A DNA stretch of 43,808 nt, from contig QHSP01000113.1 in the NCBI GenBank assembly GCA_003220495.1, positions 1 through 43,808 of the forward strand, given 5' to 3'. The translations under genes and the position numbers were made by a program. The stretch's first letter is position 1; the number at the start of each line of letters is the position of its first letter. The notes below the pieces were generated by a model, which saw nothing but the letters and a program-made list of their open reading frames with translations, had not been told where the DNA came from and did no database searches. Below are positions 6,923 through 15,063 of this stretch, one piece after another. The stretch is from Candidatus Rokuibacteriota bacterium (GTDB lineage: Bacteria; Methylomirabilota; Methylomirabilia; Rokubacteriales; CSP1-6).

Positions 6923-8266
6923 ATGAGCAGAGTGAAGTGGCGAGTCTTGGCGGCGCTCACGATCATGCTCTGCCTCGGACTGTCCCAGAGCCTCACGGCG
7001 CAGTTCCGAGGCGCCCGAGACCCCGGCGTGCGGAAGGGACCGGACGGAGCTGGAGGGATGTTGCCGGGCCTGACGGCCGAGCAGATCGAGATGTTCAACA
7101 CGGGACTGGATGAGTTCGTCGAAGAGGAGACGGTGGACGACGGACTCGGCCCGCGGTTCAATGCCGTGGGCTGCGCGGTGTGCCATGTGCAGCCGGCCAC
7201 TGGGGGCACGAGCCCGGCGGTGAATCCCCTGCTCCGCGTGGGCGAGGGAGGGGATCTCGGGTTCAAGAACGCCATGCCGTCGTTCATCACACCGAACGGG
7301 CCCATCCGCGAGGCGCGCTTTCAGTACAAAGCGGATGGCTCCCGCGACGGCGGCGTCCACGCCCTCTTCGTGATCAGCGGGCACGCGGCGGCCCTAAGCT
7401 GCACCATCAAGCAGGAGAATTTCGAGACTCAGGTCATCAATCGCAACATCATTTTCCGGATTCCCACGCCGCTCTTCGGCGCGGGACTCATCGAGAGCAT
7501 CACCGACCACGCGATCCTCGCCAACTTGAGCTCCAGCTCGTTCACCAAGACTAGCCTCGGCATCAGCGGTCGGCCCAACCGGAACGGGAACGACGGGCGC
7601 ATCAGCCGGTTCGGCTGGAAGGCGCAGAACCCGTCGTTGCTCGTGTTCTCCGGCGAGGCGTACAACGTCGAGATGGGCATCACCAACGAGGGGTTCCCAA
7701 TCGAGCGTGACGAGACGCCGAGCTGTCAGTACGCGACGGTGCCCAACACCGTGACCCCGAGCGTCGGTGAGATCAGCCCCATCGAGAATTTTGCGAACTT
7801 CCAGCGCTTCCTGGCGCCGCCCACTCCCGTGTCGAGCTTCACGGGTGCGTCGCCGTTCTCGATCGTCCGGGGCCGTCAGCAGTTCACGAACCTCGGCTGC
7901 GCCCTCTGCCACACCCCGCAGCTACACACCAACCACAAGGCCACCGTCACCGCGCTCGCCAACAAGACGGCGGCCCTCTACTCCGACCTGTTGCTGCACC
8001 AGATGGGCCCCGGGCTTGCCGACGACATCCTCCAGGGGGCGGCCCGTGGCGACGAGTTCCGGACCGCGCCGCTGTGGGGCCTCGGCAAGCGGATCTTCTT
8101 CCTCCACGATGGCCGGACCGACGACCTCGAGACAGCGATCAAGGCCCACCGGAGCGACGGAAACCAGAAGTTCGGACCTTCGGAGGCCAACCGGGTGATC
8201 GACAACTACAACCGGCTCAGCGAGGGCGAGCAGCAAGACCTGATGAACTTCCTGCGGTCGTTGTAG
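6923..8266 (+). CDS. Secreted di-heme oxidoreductase (DiOHpr/DUF1111-type c-type cytochrome)
   Basis: 447 residues. The signal peptide (VKWRVLAALTIMLCLGLSQSL, cleavage near TAQ) sends it across the membrane. Two heme c attachment motifs are visible: CAVCH (Cys84, Cys87, His88) and CALCH (Cys326, Cys329, His330). Family landmarks include FITPNGPI, IPTPLFGAGLIE and near the end RIFFLHDGRTDDLETAIKAH. The family, often annotated as di-heme or thiol oxidoreductase, is related to bacterial di-heme peroxidases; its substrate is not settled. The ATG at 6923 has AAGGAG 5 nt upstream. Transcription likely depends on sigma-54 and the divergent NtrC-type regulator. A bidirectional hairpin follows the stop. 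Confidence 0.88.
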   Translation: MSRVKWRVLAALTIMLCLGLSQSLTAQFRGARDPGVRKGPDGAGGMLPGLTAEQIEMFNTGLDEFVEEETVDDGLGPRFNAVGCAVCHVQPATGGTSPAVNPLLRVGEGGDLGFKNAMPSFITPNGPIREARFQYKADGSRDGGVHALFVISGHAAALSCTIKQENFETQVINRNIIFRIPTPLFGAGLIESITDHAILANLSSSSFTKTSLGISGRPNRNGNDGRISRFGWKAQNPSLLVFSGEAYNVEMGITNEGFPIERDETPSCQYATVPNTVTPSVGEISPIENFANFQRFLAPPTPVSSFTGASPFSIVRGRQQFTNLGCALCHTPQLHTNHKATVTALANKTAALYSDLLLHQMGPGLADDILQGAARGDEFRTAPLWGLGKRIFFLHDGRTDDLETAIKAHRSDGNQKFGPSEANRVIDNYNRLSEGEQQDLMNFLRSL

Positions 8267-8277
8267 GCTCGCAGTCC

Positions 8278-8310
8278 CGCGCCGGGGCGCTACGAAGGCG
8301 CCCCGGCGCG
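8278..8310. terminator. Bidirectional terminator hairpin
   Basis: Perfect 13-bp arms CGCGCCGGGGCGC (8278-8290) and GCGCCCCGGCGCG (8298-8310) with loop TACGAAG lie between the convergent di-heme oxidoreductase and VOC genes. Confidence 0.6.
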
Positions 8311-8314
8311 CGCG

Positions 8315-8785
8315 TTACGGCAACGCCAGGCCGCGCCTCGTGAGCTCGCCCTCGAGATCGAGCTCGGTCGTCCGAGCCGAGACACCGCCGGGCACCGTCC
8401 AGAACATCTCGAATTCGAGCCCGTCCGGATCCTTGGCGTAGAGCGACAGGCTCACGCCGTGATTCGACGATCCGACCAGGGCACCGGCGTCGACGAGCCG
8501 CCGGCGCGCGCGCGCCAGGTCGGTCAGGTCATCGACCTCCCAGGCCGAGTGATACATGCGCGCGACGCGCTCGTCGGGGCGCGGCACGCCCGTCTGCTCG
8601 AACAAGCCGAGGTTGTGATCGTCCGCGGTGCCCGGAATCTTCAGGAACGCGGCGGCCGGATGACGTCGCTGGACCTCGAAGCCCACGACGTCGCAGTAGA
8701 ACCGCACACTGCGCTCGACGTTCGAGACCCAGAGAACCAGGTGCTGCAGCCGCTTGAGCCCCGTGCCGGTCTTCGTCACGCTCAT
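8315..8785 (-). CDS. VOC-fold dioxygenase/glyoxalase-like protein
   Basis: 156 residues with one complete VOC unit of two beta-alpha-beta modules: LKRLQHLVLWVSNVERSVRF with a His ligand, then HNLGLFEQ, then MYHSAWEVDDL with a second His, then DPDGLEFEMFW with a Glu. This arrangement resembles catechol 2,3-dioxygenase-type and related proteins, but the substrate is unknown. The ATG overlaps the stop of the Lin0512 gene by 4 nt (ATGA, 8785-8782), so it is coupled to the hpnR transcript. A link to hopanoid or other lipid chemistry is inference from this neighbourhood only. Confidence 0.87.
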   Translation of the reverse strand: MSVTKTGTGLKRLQHLVLWVSNVERSVRFYCDVVGFEVQRRHPAAAFLKIPGTADDHNLGLFEQTGVPRPDERVARMYHSAWEVDDLTDLARARRRLVDAGALVGSSNHGVSLSLYAKDPDGLEFEMFWTVPGGVSARTTELDLEGELTRRGLALP

Positions 8786-9126
8786 CGCGAGGCGTCCTGG
8801 GGATACTCGACGCTGACGGTGATGGCGGCGCAGGCGATGAGCGTATCCGAGGTCGGCGAGCGAAGCCCGCCGTTGACGGCGTGGACGGTCACCTCGCCGT
8901 GCGGGAGCTCCCGCCGGACCACGTCGAGCTTGACCGAGTCGGGATCGGGAACGCCGATGGTCACGTCCACCAGCATCCGCCCGCCGCGCTCACGAACCTC
9001 CTGGAAGAGCGGCAGGCTCGAATGCCGGATCGCGTCCGACACCGCGCGACAGGCCGCCTTCGTGGAGTCTCGACCGTGCACGTCGACACCCATCCCGAAT
9101 TCCAGCACGCACGGCTTTGCGCTCAC
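8782..9126 (-). CDS. Lin0512 family protein
   Basis: 114 residues from a GTG start with GGAGGT 6 nt upstream. The pattern VLEFGMGVDVHGRDSTKAA, the IRHSSLPLFQEV region and a C-terminal segment with SDTLIACAAITVSVEY match what I know of the Lin0512 family. These are small conserved proteins, reminiscent of ring-forming enzymes of cofactor metabolism, with no established function. It sits 17 nt after hpnR and overlaps the VOC start by 4 nt, so the three form one transcription unit. The GTG is preferred because no nearer ATG preserves the conserved N-terminal strand. Confidence 0.78.
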   Translation of the reverse strand: MSAKPCVLEFGMGVDVHGRDSTKAACRAVSDAIRHSSLPLFQEVRERGGRMLVDVTIGVPDPDSVKLDVVRRELPHGEVTVHAVNGGLRSPTSDTLIACAAITVSVEYPQDASR

Positions 9127-9143
9127 GGTGCTACCTCCAAGCC

Positions 9144-10688
9144 CTATTCGCTCGTTCCCATCCGGGTCGCGTCGACGAACTGCTCGGTCGCATCGTCGAT
9201 GGCGCGGCCCTTGCGGCCTGGCGCCTGCAGAACATAGAGCAGCTTTGGATCGACCTTCGCCTGTGCGGGCGGCGGCAGCTTCATCTCGTAGGTGACGGGA
9301 CGGTGATGGTCGGCCAGCAGGAGCTTGGGATCGAACACGCGGTCGAACTTCCACAGGCTCCTGAAGAAGTTCGTCTGCCCCCGCGCGAGGTGGCCGAGCA
9401 CGATGGTCGTCAGATCTCGGAGCGCGGCCCATCCCATGTGCTTCATCGCCAGCACGCGCTGGGTGCGGACGAGCTCTTCGTAGAAGTCCGCGAGCGGCAG
9501 CCGCGTCGGCAGCACCGCGTGCTGGATGTCGTAGAGCCGATAGTCGCGCGTGTGGATGCGCCGCGCCTCGGTGCGCCAGGTCTCCGTGCCCGGATACGGC
9601 GTGTTGACCGAGATGTTCACGATCTCCGGGATCTCCAGACACCACTGGCGGACGACCGCGAAGCGCTCGCGGTCCCACTCGGGGTCGGCGATCAGGTTGA
9701 TGGCGACCTGGATGCCGAGCGAGCGCGCGAACTCGAGGGCCTCGAAGGCGTGGCCGAGCGAGATCCGCTTGCGGTACTTGCGCAGGCCCTCCTCGTCGAT
9801 GGCCTCGAGGCCGAGGAACATGTACTGCAGGCCCAGACGCGTCCACATCCGGAAGACGTCCTTGTTGCGGAGGAGCACGTCGCCGCGCGTCTCGAGGTAG
9901 TACTGCTTGCGAATCCCGCGGCGCGCGATCGCTTCGCCGATCTCGAAGCCGTGCTTGGCCTGCACGAAGGCCACGTCGTCGACGATGAAGACGCCGGGCT
10001 CTCGGATCGAGGCGAGGTCTTCGACGGCCCGCTCCGGGCTGACCATGCGGTAGCTCCGGCCGTAGAACGTCCAGGCGCTGCAGAAGGCGCAATCCCACGG
10101 ACAGCCCCGCGCGAACTCGATCGACGCGCACGGGTCGAGCGTGCCGAGGAAGTAGCGCCGGCGGCGCCGCAGCAGATCGCGCGCGGGGACGAGCGCATCG
10201 AGGCTCTCGACCAGGCGCGCGGGCGGTCCTTCTCCGTCCAGGCTGACGACGCCGGGGACCTGGGCGATCGATCGGCGATCGTGCTCGACGGCCTCGAGCA
10301 GCTCGGCCACCGAGGCTTCGCCCTCGCCCTTGAGGATGCAGTCGATGGCGCCGCCCGCGTGCTCGAGCAGCTCCTGCGCGGTAAAGGAGGCGCTGTGGCC
10401 CCCGACGAAGATGAATGTGTCGGGCCGTCGAGCGCGGGTCAGCTTGGCCAGGTCCACGACCTCGGGGACGTTCGCCAGATAATTACAGGAGAACGCGACC
10501 ACATCCGGCTGCCAGTCGTCGACGAGCCTGAAGTAATCCTTGTGCGTGCCGGCCTGGAGGTCGATGAGCTGGACGTCGTGGCCGGCCCGGCGGACGGCCG
10601 CGGCGACCAGCTCGAGCCCGAGCGGCTCCAGCCGGAGGAAGATCTTCGTGTACATCAGCGGGCCGGGGTGAACGGCGAGGACTCGCAT
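9144..10688 (-). CDS. hpnR: Hopanoid C-3 methylase, B12-binding radical SAM enzyme
   Basis: 514 residues. An N-terminal cobalamin-binding Rossmann domain (~1-140: VHPGPLMYTKIFLRLEPLG, VVAFSCNYLANVPEV, FVGGHSASF) is followed by a radical SAM barrel with the cluster motif CPWDCAFC (Cys196, Cys200, Cys203). Then comes the family C-terminal region (NISVNTPYPGTETW, DIQHAVLPTRLPL). HpnR adds a methyl group to C-3 of the hopanoid A ring. Length and these segments agree closely with my memory of methanotroph HpnR. Other hopanoid genes (shc, hpnC-H) are not in the window. It heads a minus-strand unit with Lin0512 and VOC genes. The start gives the conserved lxVHPGP N-terminus; no clear Shine-Dalgarno is seen. 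Confidence 0.85.
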   Translation of the reverse strand: MRVLAVHPGPLMYTKIFLRLEPLGLELVAAAVRRAGHDVQLIDLQAGTHKDYFRLVDDWQPDVVAFSCNYLANVPEVVDLAKLTRARRPDTFIFVGGHSASFTAQELLEHAGGAIDCILKGEGEASVAELLEAVEHDRRSIAQVPGVVSLDGEGPPARLVESLDALVPARDLLRRRRRYFLGTLDPCASIEFARGCPWDCAFCSAWTFYGRSYRMVSPERAVEDLASIREPGVFIVDDVAFVQAKHGFEIGEAIARRGIRKQYYLETRGDVLLRNKDVFRMWTRLGLQYMFLGLEAIDEEGLRKYRKRISLGHAFEALEFARSLGIQVAINLIADPEWDRERFAVVRQWCLEIPEIVNISVNTPYPGTETWRTEARRIHTRDYRLYDIQHAVLPTRLPLADFYEELVRTQRVLAMKHMGWAALRDLTTIVLGHLARGQTNFFRSLWKFDRVFDPKLLLADHHRPVTYEMKLPPPAQAKVDPKLLYVLQAPGRKGRAIDDATEQFVDATRMGTSE

Positions 10689-10737
10689 GGCTCGGGCTCA
10701 CAGAGTACCCCGATTGCCTCGCCTCGGCCATCCGGAC

Positions 10738-12321
10738 TTAGCCGCGGACTGCGCCGGGCCGCCCATCTTCGACCACGAAGGTCGCCAGCGTATCCGCCTC
10801 GGCGCCGGGCTGGGTGACGCTGCGCACCGTGCGCAGGTCGGCGCGGAGCCGCTGCCGCGTGATCTCCATCCGCACGTAGCCGCGCCGCGCGCCGTTTCCG
10901 AGCCGGATGTGCGGGTTGTCGGGCAGCAGCGCGTCGACCTCCTCCTGACGGCGCCTGAACTGCGACGTGATCGACGTCCCGACGAACTCCGTGCCGACCA
11001 CCGGCGAGCGCGGGTCGTCGAAGTCTGGCTTGAGGTCCGCGACCCAGAACGCGTGCACGTCGCCGCCGAGCACGATCGGGTTGGCCGGCTTCCGCTGGCC
11101 GAGATAGTCGAGTAGACGGCGCCGCGCCGCCGGATAGCCATCCCATCCGTCGGTCCAGAATCGCTGGCCCGGCCCCGGCTTGCGATCGAGCTGGGCCATG
11201 AGGGTCTGCTGGCCGATCAGGTTCCAGCGCGCGTTCGACTGGTCGAGCCCCGCCGCGAGCCATCGCTCCTGCACGTCGCCGAGCATCGTGAGGCGCCGAT
11301 CGAGTCGCGCCTCGCAATCTTCGACGACGCTGGCGCCCCCCCGGCCCGGTGGGGCGCACGGCTGGTGCGAGCGGTACTGGCGATCGTCGAGCATGTGAAA
11401 CTGCGCGAGCCGGCCGAACGCGACGCGGCTGAACAAGCGCATGTGCGGCCCGAACGGCACCATGTGACGGCGCAGCGGCATGTGCTCGTAGTAGGCGCGG
11501 TAGGCGGCGGCGCGACGCTCGAGGAACCATTCCGGCGTGTCCAGATGCTCCGAGCGATCGTTCGCGTAGTCGTTCTGGACCTCGTGGTCGTCCCACGTGA
11601 AGAGCCACGGACAGGCCGCGTGCGCGGCGCGGAGATCGGGGTCGGTCTTGTAGAGCGCGTGCCGGATCCGATAGTCCTCGAGCGTGTGCGGCTCGGGGGC
11701 GCCGTGCTTGCGCACGTGGTCCTGACCCCAGGAGGCTTCGTAGATGTAGTCGCCGAGGTGAACGATCAGATCGAGGTCGTCGGCCAGCATGTGGCGGTAC
11801 GCGGTGAAGTAGCCTTGCTCGTACTGCTGGCACGACGCGAAGCCGAACCGCAACCGCTCGGCGCTTCCGTTCGCGGTCGGCGCCGTCCGCGTGCGGCCGA
11901 CCGCGCTCGCCTCACCGCCCGCGCGAAATCGATACCAGTACCAGCGTGCCGGCTCGAGGCCTTCGACCTCCACGTGCACCGCATGCGCGAAGGCGGGTGT
12001 CGCGCCGGCGACGCCGCGCTGGACGATCCGCCCCATGCCTTCGTCGGTCGCCACCTCCCATTCGACCGGCACGACCTCGGGCGGCATGCCACCACCGGGC
12101 ATGAGCGGAGAGGGCGCCAGACGCGTCCAGAGCGCCACCCCCGACGCGGTCGGGTACCCGGATGCGACACCGAGCGTGAACGGCGGCCCGGGCAGCCGCG
12201 GCTGGGCCGCGACGCGTCGGATGAACCATGGCGCCGAGCTCACGGCGCCCAGCGCGAGCGCGCCCGACAGGAATTCCCGGCGCCCGCTATGCGAGTGTGC
12301 CGCCGTCCGGATCTGCGTCAT
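10738..12321 (-). CDS. phoD: Tat-exported PhoD-type alkaline phosphatase
   Basis: 527 residues. A twin-arginine signal (SGRREFLSGALALGAVSSAP) marks it for folded export. A fibronectin-like N-domain starts at FTLGVASGYPTASGVALWTRL. The metallophosphoesterase core shows FGFASCQQYEQGYF, LIVHLGDYIYE, FTWDDHEVQNDY, then NPIVLGGDVHAFW near the C-terminus, the Asp/His/Asn metal ligands of PhoD phosphatases and phosphodiesterases. The role is phosphate release from organic esters outside the cytoplasm. I prefer the second Met (12321) because the first ATG (12336) falls inside a good -10 element TATGCT. No Pho box was recognised. Its stop is 49 nt upstream of hpnR. Confidence 0.9.
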   Translation of the reverse strand: MTQIRTAAHSHSGRREFLSGALALGAVSSAPWFIRRVAAQPRLPGPPFTLGVASGYPTASGVALWTRLAPSPLMPGGGMPPEVVPVEWEVATDEGMGRIVQRGVAGATPAFAHAVHVEVEGLEPARWYWYRFRAGGEASAVGRTRTAPTANGSAERLRFGFASCQQYEQGYFTAYRHMLADDLDLIVHLGDYIYEASWGQDHVRKHGAPEPHTLEDYRIRHALYKTDPDLRAAHAACPWLFTWDDHEVQNDYANDRSEHLDTPEWFLERRAAAYRAYYEHMPLRRHMVPFGPHMRLFSRVAFGRLAQFHMLDDRQYRSHQPCAPPGRGGASVVEDCEARLDRRLTMLGDVQERWLAAGLDQSNARWNLIGQQTLMAQLDRKPGPGQRFWTDGWDGYPAARRRLLDYLGQRKPANPIVLGGDVHAFWVADLKPDFDDPRSPVVGTEFVGTSITSQFRRRQEEVDALLPDNPHIRLGNGARRGYVRMEITRQRLRADLRTVRSVTQPGAEADTLATFVVEDGRPGAVRG

Positions 12322-12331
12322 TACCGAGCGA

Positions 12332-12361
12332 AGCATAGACGTCCGCGGGCGCCGAGGACAA
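12332..12361 (-). promoter_or_regulatory. Candidate promoter of phoD
   Basis: Minus strand TTGTCC (12361-12356), 18 nt, TATGCT (12337-12332), then 10 nt to ATG 12321: a ~4-nt leader without Shine-Dalgarno. It excludes the ATG at 12336 as start. Confidence 0.45.
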
Positions 12362-12369
12362 GAAAGATG

Positions 12370-12393
12370 AGGGGCGCCGCGGTGGACGCCCCT
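12370..12393 (-). terminator. Terminator after the 12405-12944 gene
   Basis: Minus-strand arms AGGGGCG and CGCCCCT (7 bp, 10-nt loop) are followed by a T-rich TCATCTTTCTTGT stretch, so this fits an intrinsic terminator separating this gene from phoD. Confidence 0.55.
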
Positions 12394-12404
12394 TCGTCAC
12401 GGAT

Positions 12405-12944
12405 TCAGCTACGCTGGTATACGGTCTTCATCGCGCGATCGCCGCGCGAGCTGTGCATCGTGGTGTCGATCGTCAGAACGCGCCCATCCGGGGAGAGCGT
12501 CCAGACGGACTGCCGGGACATCGTCTGCTCGCCCTGGTCGGTCTTCTTCGTGCGCGTGTGCGTGACGACCAGCCGGTCGCCCTCGAAGGCGGAGCGGGTG
12601 ACGACGTTGCCGCGGTAGCCCTGCTGGACCTGGTCGGAGCCATCGGCGACGATCATATCGGTCATCGAATGCTGACGCGTCCCCATCGCGACGGTCCGGG
12701 TGACCTTCAACGTATTGCCCTGTTGAGCGACCACGAGCGTGACCTGAGGCGGCTGGTGCTGAGCGGGCGGCTGCTCCTGGGCGTCAGGCGCCTTCTGGGT
12801 GCGACCCTCGTGTGCCGGGAGCTGGCTCTGCGAGCGGTCGAGCACCCACGAGCCGCCGAACTGGGGTTCGGCCTGGGCAGCGGCCACGGCGATCCCGAGC
12901 AGGAGCAAGGCTGTCGTTGCAATCGTGCGCTGCAGACGTTTCAT
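12405..12944 (-). CDS. Secreted protein of unknown function
   Basis: 179 residues. A signal peptide (MKRLQRTIATTALLLLGIAV, cleavage near AAAQA) is followed by FGGSWVLDRSQSQLP, a Gln/Pro-rich segment (~50-68), then a beta-rich domain with repeated VTRT/VVTRS/VVTHTRTKKT strands. The pattern (a short GxWxLD-type opening, then strands that end with TIDTTMHSSRGD and Lys-Thr-Val-Tyr) resembles lipocalin-like or uncharacterised periplasmic proteins common in soil bacteria. No catalytic motif is visible. The start is supported by AAGGAGG 9 nt upstream. It is divergent from the ThDP enzyme gene and terminated by its own hairpin, so it is probably monocistronic. Confidence 0.75.
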   Translation of the reverse strand: MKRLQRTIATTALLLLGIAVAAAQAEPQFGGSWVLDRSQSQLPAHEGRTQKAPDAQEQPPAQHQPPQVTLVVAQQGNTLKVTRTVAMGTRQHSMTDMIVADGSDQVQQGYRGNVVTRSAFEGDRLVVTHTRTKKTDQGEQTMSRQSVWTLSPDGRVLTIDTTMHSSRGDRAMKTVYQRS

Positions 12945-12997
12945 TGTGGGACCCTCCTTGCAAGCTATCTGGCCGTACGACGATTCGCCGTCCCACT

Positions 12998-13025
12998 TTG
13001 TTTACGGCGAGTCAGCCGGTATCCT
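12998..13025 (+). promoter_or_regulatory. Candidate near-leaderless promoter of the ThDP enzyme gene
   Basis: TTGTTT (12998-13003), 16 nt, TATCCT (13020-13025), then 9 nt to ATG 13035. The predicted +1 is 3 nt before the start codon, and no Shine-Dalgarno is present. Confidence 0.4.
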
Positions 13026-13034
13026 GTGGCGCAC

Positions 13035-14711
13035 ATGGACGACTGGACGGGTGGACGGGCCGTCGTAGAGCTGTTGAAGACCGAGGGGGTCCGCCACATT
13101 TTCGGAATCGTTGGCTCGACGTTTCTGGATGTCCTCGATCGCCTCTACGACGATTCGAGCGTCGAATACATCAACGTTCGCCACGAGCAGGCCGCGGCCT
13201 TCATGGCCGACGGCCTGGCGCGCGTCACCGATCGTCCGGGTGTCTGCCTGGTCACGAGCGGTCCCGGCGCCACGAATCTACTCACCGGCGTGGCCGCGGC
13301 CTACGTCGCCCATTCGCCGGTGGTGGTCCTCGTCGGCGGAATCGCGCTCGATCACTATCAGAAGGACGCCTTCCAGGAGTTCGACCTGATCAGCATGTTC
13401 CGGCCGGTGACGAAACAGGCGATCCTGATCAACAAGCCGGAGCGTATTCCGGAGCTCGTGCGGGGCGCCCTCCGGGCGGCCATGACTGGTCGGCCGGGTC
13501 CGGTGTTCGTCGAGATCCCGCGCGACGTGCTGAGCGGCAAGCTGCCGTCGGTGCCGGCGCTGGCGCCCGACGCCTACCGCGTGACCCACGCGCAGCCGCC
13601 CCACGCGGACGCCGTCCGCGAGGCCGCGCGACGGCTACGGCAGGCCGAGCGTCCGCTCATGATCGTCGGCGGCGGGGCGAGCCGCGCCGGCGCGAACGAG
13701 CTCGTCGTTCAGCTGAGCGATCGCTACGGGATCCCGATGATCACGGCCTACGGTCGAAACGACGCGGTGCCTAACGCGCACCCCTTGTACCTCGGCCCGC
13801 TGGGGCGCGCCGGCGCGCCGGAGGCGGCCGCCGCGTGCCGTCGGGCGGACGTGATCGTGGCCGTCGGCTCGCGCCTCGCCCAATTCACCACCCAGTTCGA
13901 CGACCGTTACATCCGGCCGAGCGCGGCGCTCATCCAGATCGACATCGAGGCGCGCGACATCGGACGGCACTATCCCGTGGCCGTCGGCCTTCACGCCGAT
14001 GCGCGTGAAACGTGCCAGGCTCTGCTGAGCGCGCTGGCCCAGGATGGCGGGCCCACGCCCAACCCGTCCTGGCTGAAGGAAGCCGAGGCGTTGCGCGCGC
14101 AGCGCCAGGCGCGGCTGGCGGCCGAGGAGCAGCTGGCGGCCCGGCCGATGAAGCCGCAGCGCGTCTACGCGGAGCTTCGCCGCGCGCTCCCGCCGGAGAC
14201 GATCGTGGCGCTCGACGCGGGAGCCGCGCCGGCCTACGGATACGATCGCCTCAGCTTCGCGCGGCCGCGGACGTTCCTGACGCCGCTCGATCTGGGCGGC
14301 CTCGGCTTCGCCTTTCCCGTCGCGCTCGGCGCCAAGCTCGGTCGTCCGGACGCCCCCGTCGTCGCGATCCACGGGGACGGCGGCTATCTGATGAACGCGC
14401 AGGAGCTCGAGACCGCGGTCAGGCACGGCATAGACGTCGTGACGATCGTCATGAACAACAACTGCTGGGGATCGGAGAAGGCATACCAGAAGCACTTCTA
14501 CGGCGGCCGCTACATCGGCTGCGACATCGGCAATCCGCGCTACGATCAGCTCGCCCGCCTGTTCGGCGCCGCCGGCTACTACGTCGAGCACCCCGACCAG
14601 GTCGGGGACGCCGTCAAGAAAGCGCTGTCCGAGAACGCCCCCGCGGTCATCGAGATCCCGATCGATCCCGACGAGTTCCCCACCCCGGTCGCCGCCATCC
14701 GCCGCGACTAG
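13035..14711 (+). CDS. Thiamine-diphosphate enzyme, acetolactate-synthase-like
   Basis: 558 residues with the three-domain ThDP fold. N-terminal Pyr domain: catalytic Glu in VRHEQAAAFMADGLAR, then CLVTSGPGATNL. Central domain starts near residue 190. C-terminal PP domain: HGDGGYLMNAQELETA followed by MNNNCWG, the GDG-N(~26)-N ThDP/Mg motif. The family covers acetolactate synthase, sulfoacetaldehyde acetyltransferase, glyoxylate carboligase and benzoylformate decarboxylase. No partner small subunit is adjacent, so a catabolic 2-oxoacid decarboxylase or carboligase is more likely than biosynthetic acetolactate synthase. The exact substrate cannot be read from the sequence. Start: the only ATG that gives the standard N-terminus, with no ribosome site but a near-leaderless promoter. 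Confidence 0.88.
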   Translation: MDDWTGGRAVVELLKTEGVRHIFGIVGSTFLDVLDRLYDDSSVEYINVRHEQAAAFMADGLARVTDRPGVCLVTSGPGATNLLTGVAAAYVAHSPVVVLVGGIALDHYQKDAFQEFDLISMFRPVTKQAILINKPERIPELVRGALRAAMTGRPGPVFVEIPRDVLSGKLPSVPALAPDAYRVTHAQPPHADAVREAARRLRQAERPLMIVGGGASRAGANELVVQLSDRYGIPMITAYGRNDAVPNAHPLYLGPLGRAGAPEAAAACRRADVIVAVGSRLAQFTTQFDDRYIRPSAALIQIDIEARDIGRHYPVAVGLHADARETCQALLSALAQDGGPTPNPSWLKEAEALRAQRQARLAAEEQLAARPMKPQRVYAELRRALPPETIVALDAGAAPAYGYDRLSFARPRTFLTPLDLGGLGFAFPVALGAKLGRPDAPVVAIHGDGGYLMNAQELETAVRHGIDVVTIVMNNNCWGSEKAYQKHFYGGRYIGCDIGNPRYDQLARLFGAAGYYVEHPDQVGDAVKKALSENAPAVIEIPIDPDEFPTPVAAIRRD

Positions 14712-14784
14712 GCGAAAGACGAACCGAAGCTTCAGCCTGCATCGACGACAAAAAATCGACGCGCCGTGACGAAACCGTCGGCCG

Positions 14785-14820
14785 GACAGTCGGCGTACAG
14801 GTGACGAACGGACGACTGTC
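14785..14820. terminator. Inverted repeat, possible terminator of the ThDP gene
   Basis: Perfect 8-bp arms GACAGTCG (14785-14792) and CGACTGTC (14813-14820), with a 20-nt loop, start 73 nt after the stop codon. The loop is long for an intrinsic terminator, so the role is uncertain. Confidence 0.35.
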
Positions 14821-14903
14821 ACGATCTGAAGAGCGCGAGGCGAGCTGCGAAACCGTGAGCACTGCCACACCGCACGTATCGCGCCGGACGCGCAACGCGG
14901 AAT

Positions 14904-15026
14904 CGGACGGGTGGCGCCGGGGTGCGCGGCCCCGCGACCGGCGGAGTGGGACCCCCTCGGCGATTCGGGCGAGCGGGTGACGGAGCCGGCCGCGGGGCCG
15001 CGCACCCCGGCGCCAGGCCCCGTCCG
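14904..15026. repeat. Very long near-perfect hairpin (38 paired bases)
   Basis: Three nested pairings: 8 bp (14904-14911 with 15019-15026), a 3-nt bulge (15016-15018), 25 perfect bp (14912-14936 with 14991-15015), one mismatch, then 5 bp (14938-14942 with 14985-14989), around a 42-nt loop. It lies between convergent genes. It may be a bidirectional terminator, a small palindromic mobile repeat or a structured RNA. No second copy was seen in this window. Confidence 0.7.
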
Positions 15027-15063
15027 GCACTAGCGATGCGGGACGACGCAGCCGAGCGGGGAG

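Larger units (their letters stand above)
14712..15063. other. Non-coding interval with two inverted repeats between convergent genes
   Basis: 352 nt with no plausible gene. It contains an 8-bp inverted repeat (14785-14820) and a very large hairpin (14904-15026). No promoter, RNA gene or insertion-sequence remnant was recognised. Confidence 0.6.

Noticed and set aside
12334-12336. ATG 12336 as start of phoD
   Set aside because: It lies within the -10 element TATGCT; ATG 12321 keeps the whole Tat signal.
12961-13000. Possible sigma-54 promoter in front of the 12944 gene (GGCCAG...TTGCA on minus)
   Set aside because: GG to GC spacing is 11 nt rather than 10 and the -24 box is poor.
14904-15026. 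Integron attC site or insertion-sequence end
   Set aside because: No GTTRRRY/RYYYAAC ends, no integrase or transposase nearby, and no target-site duplication seen.
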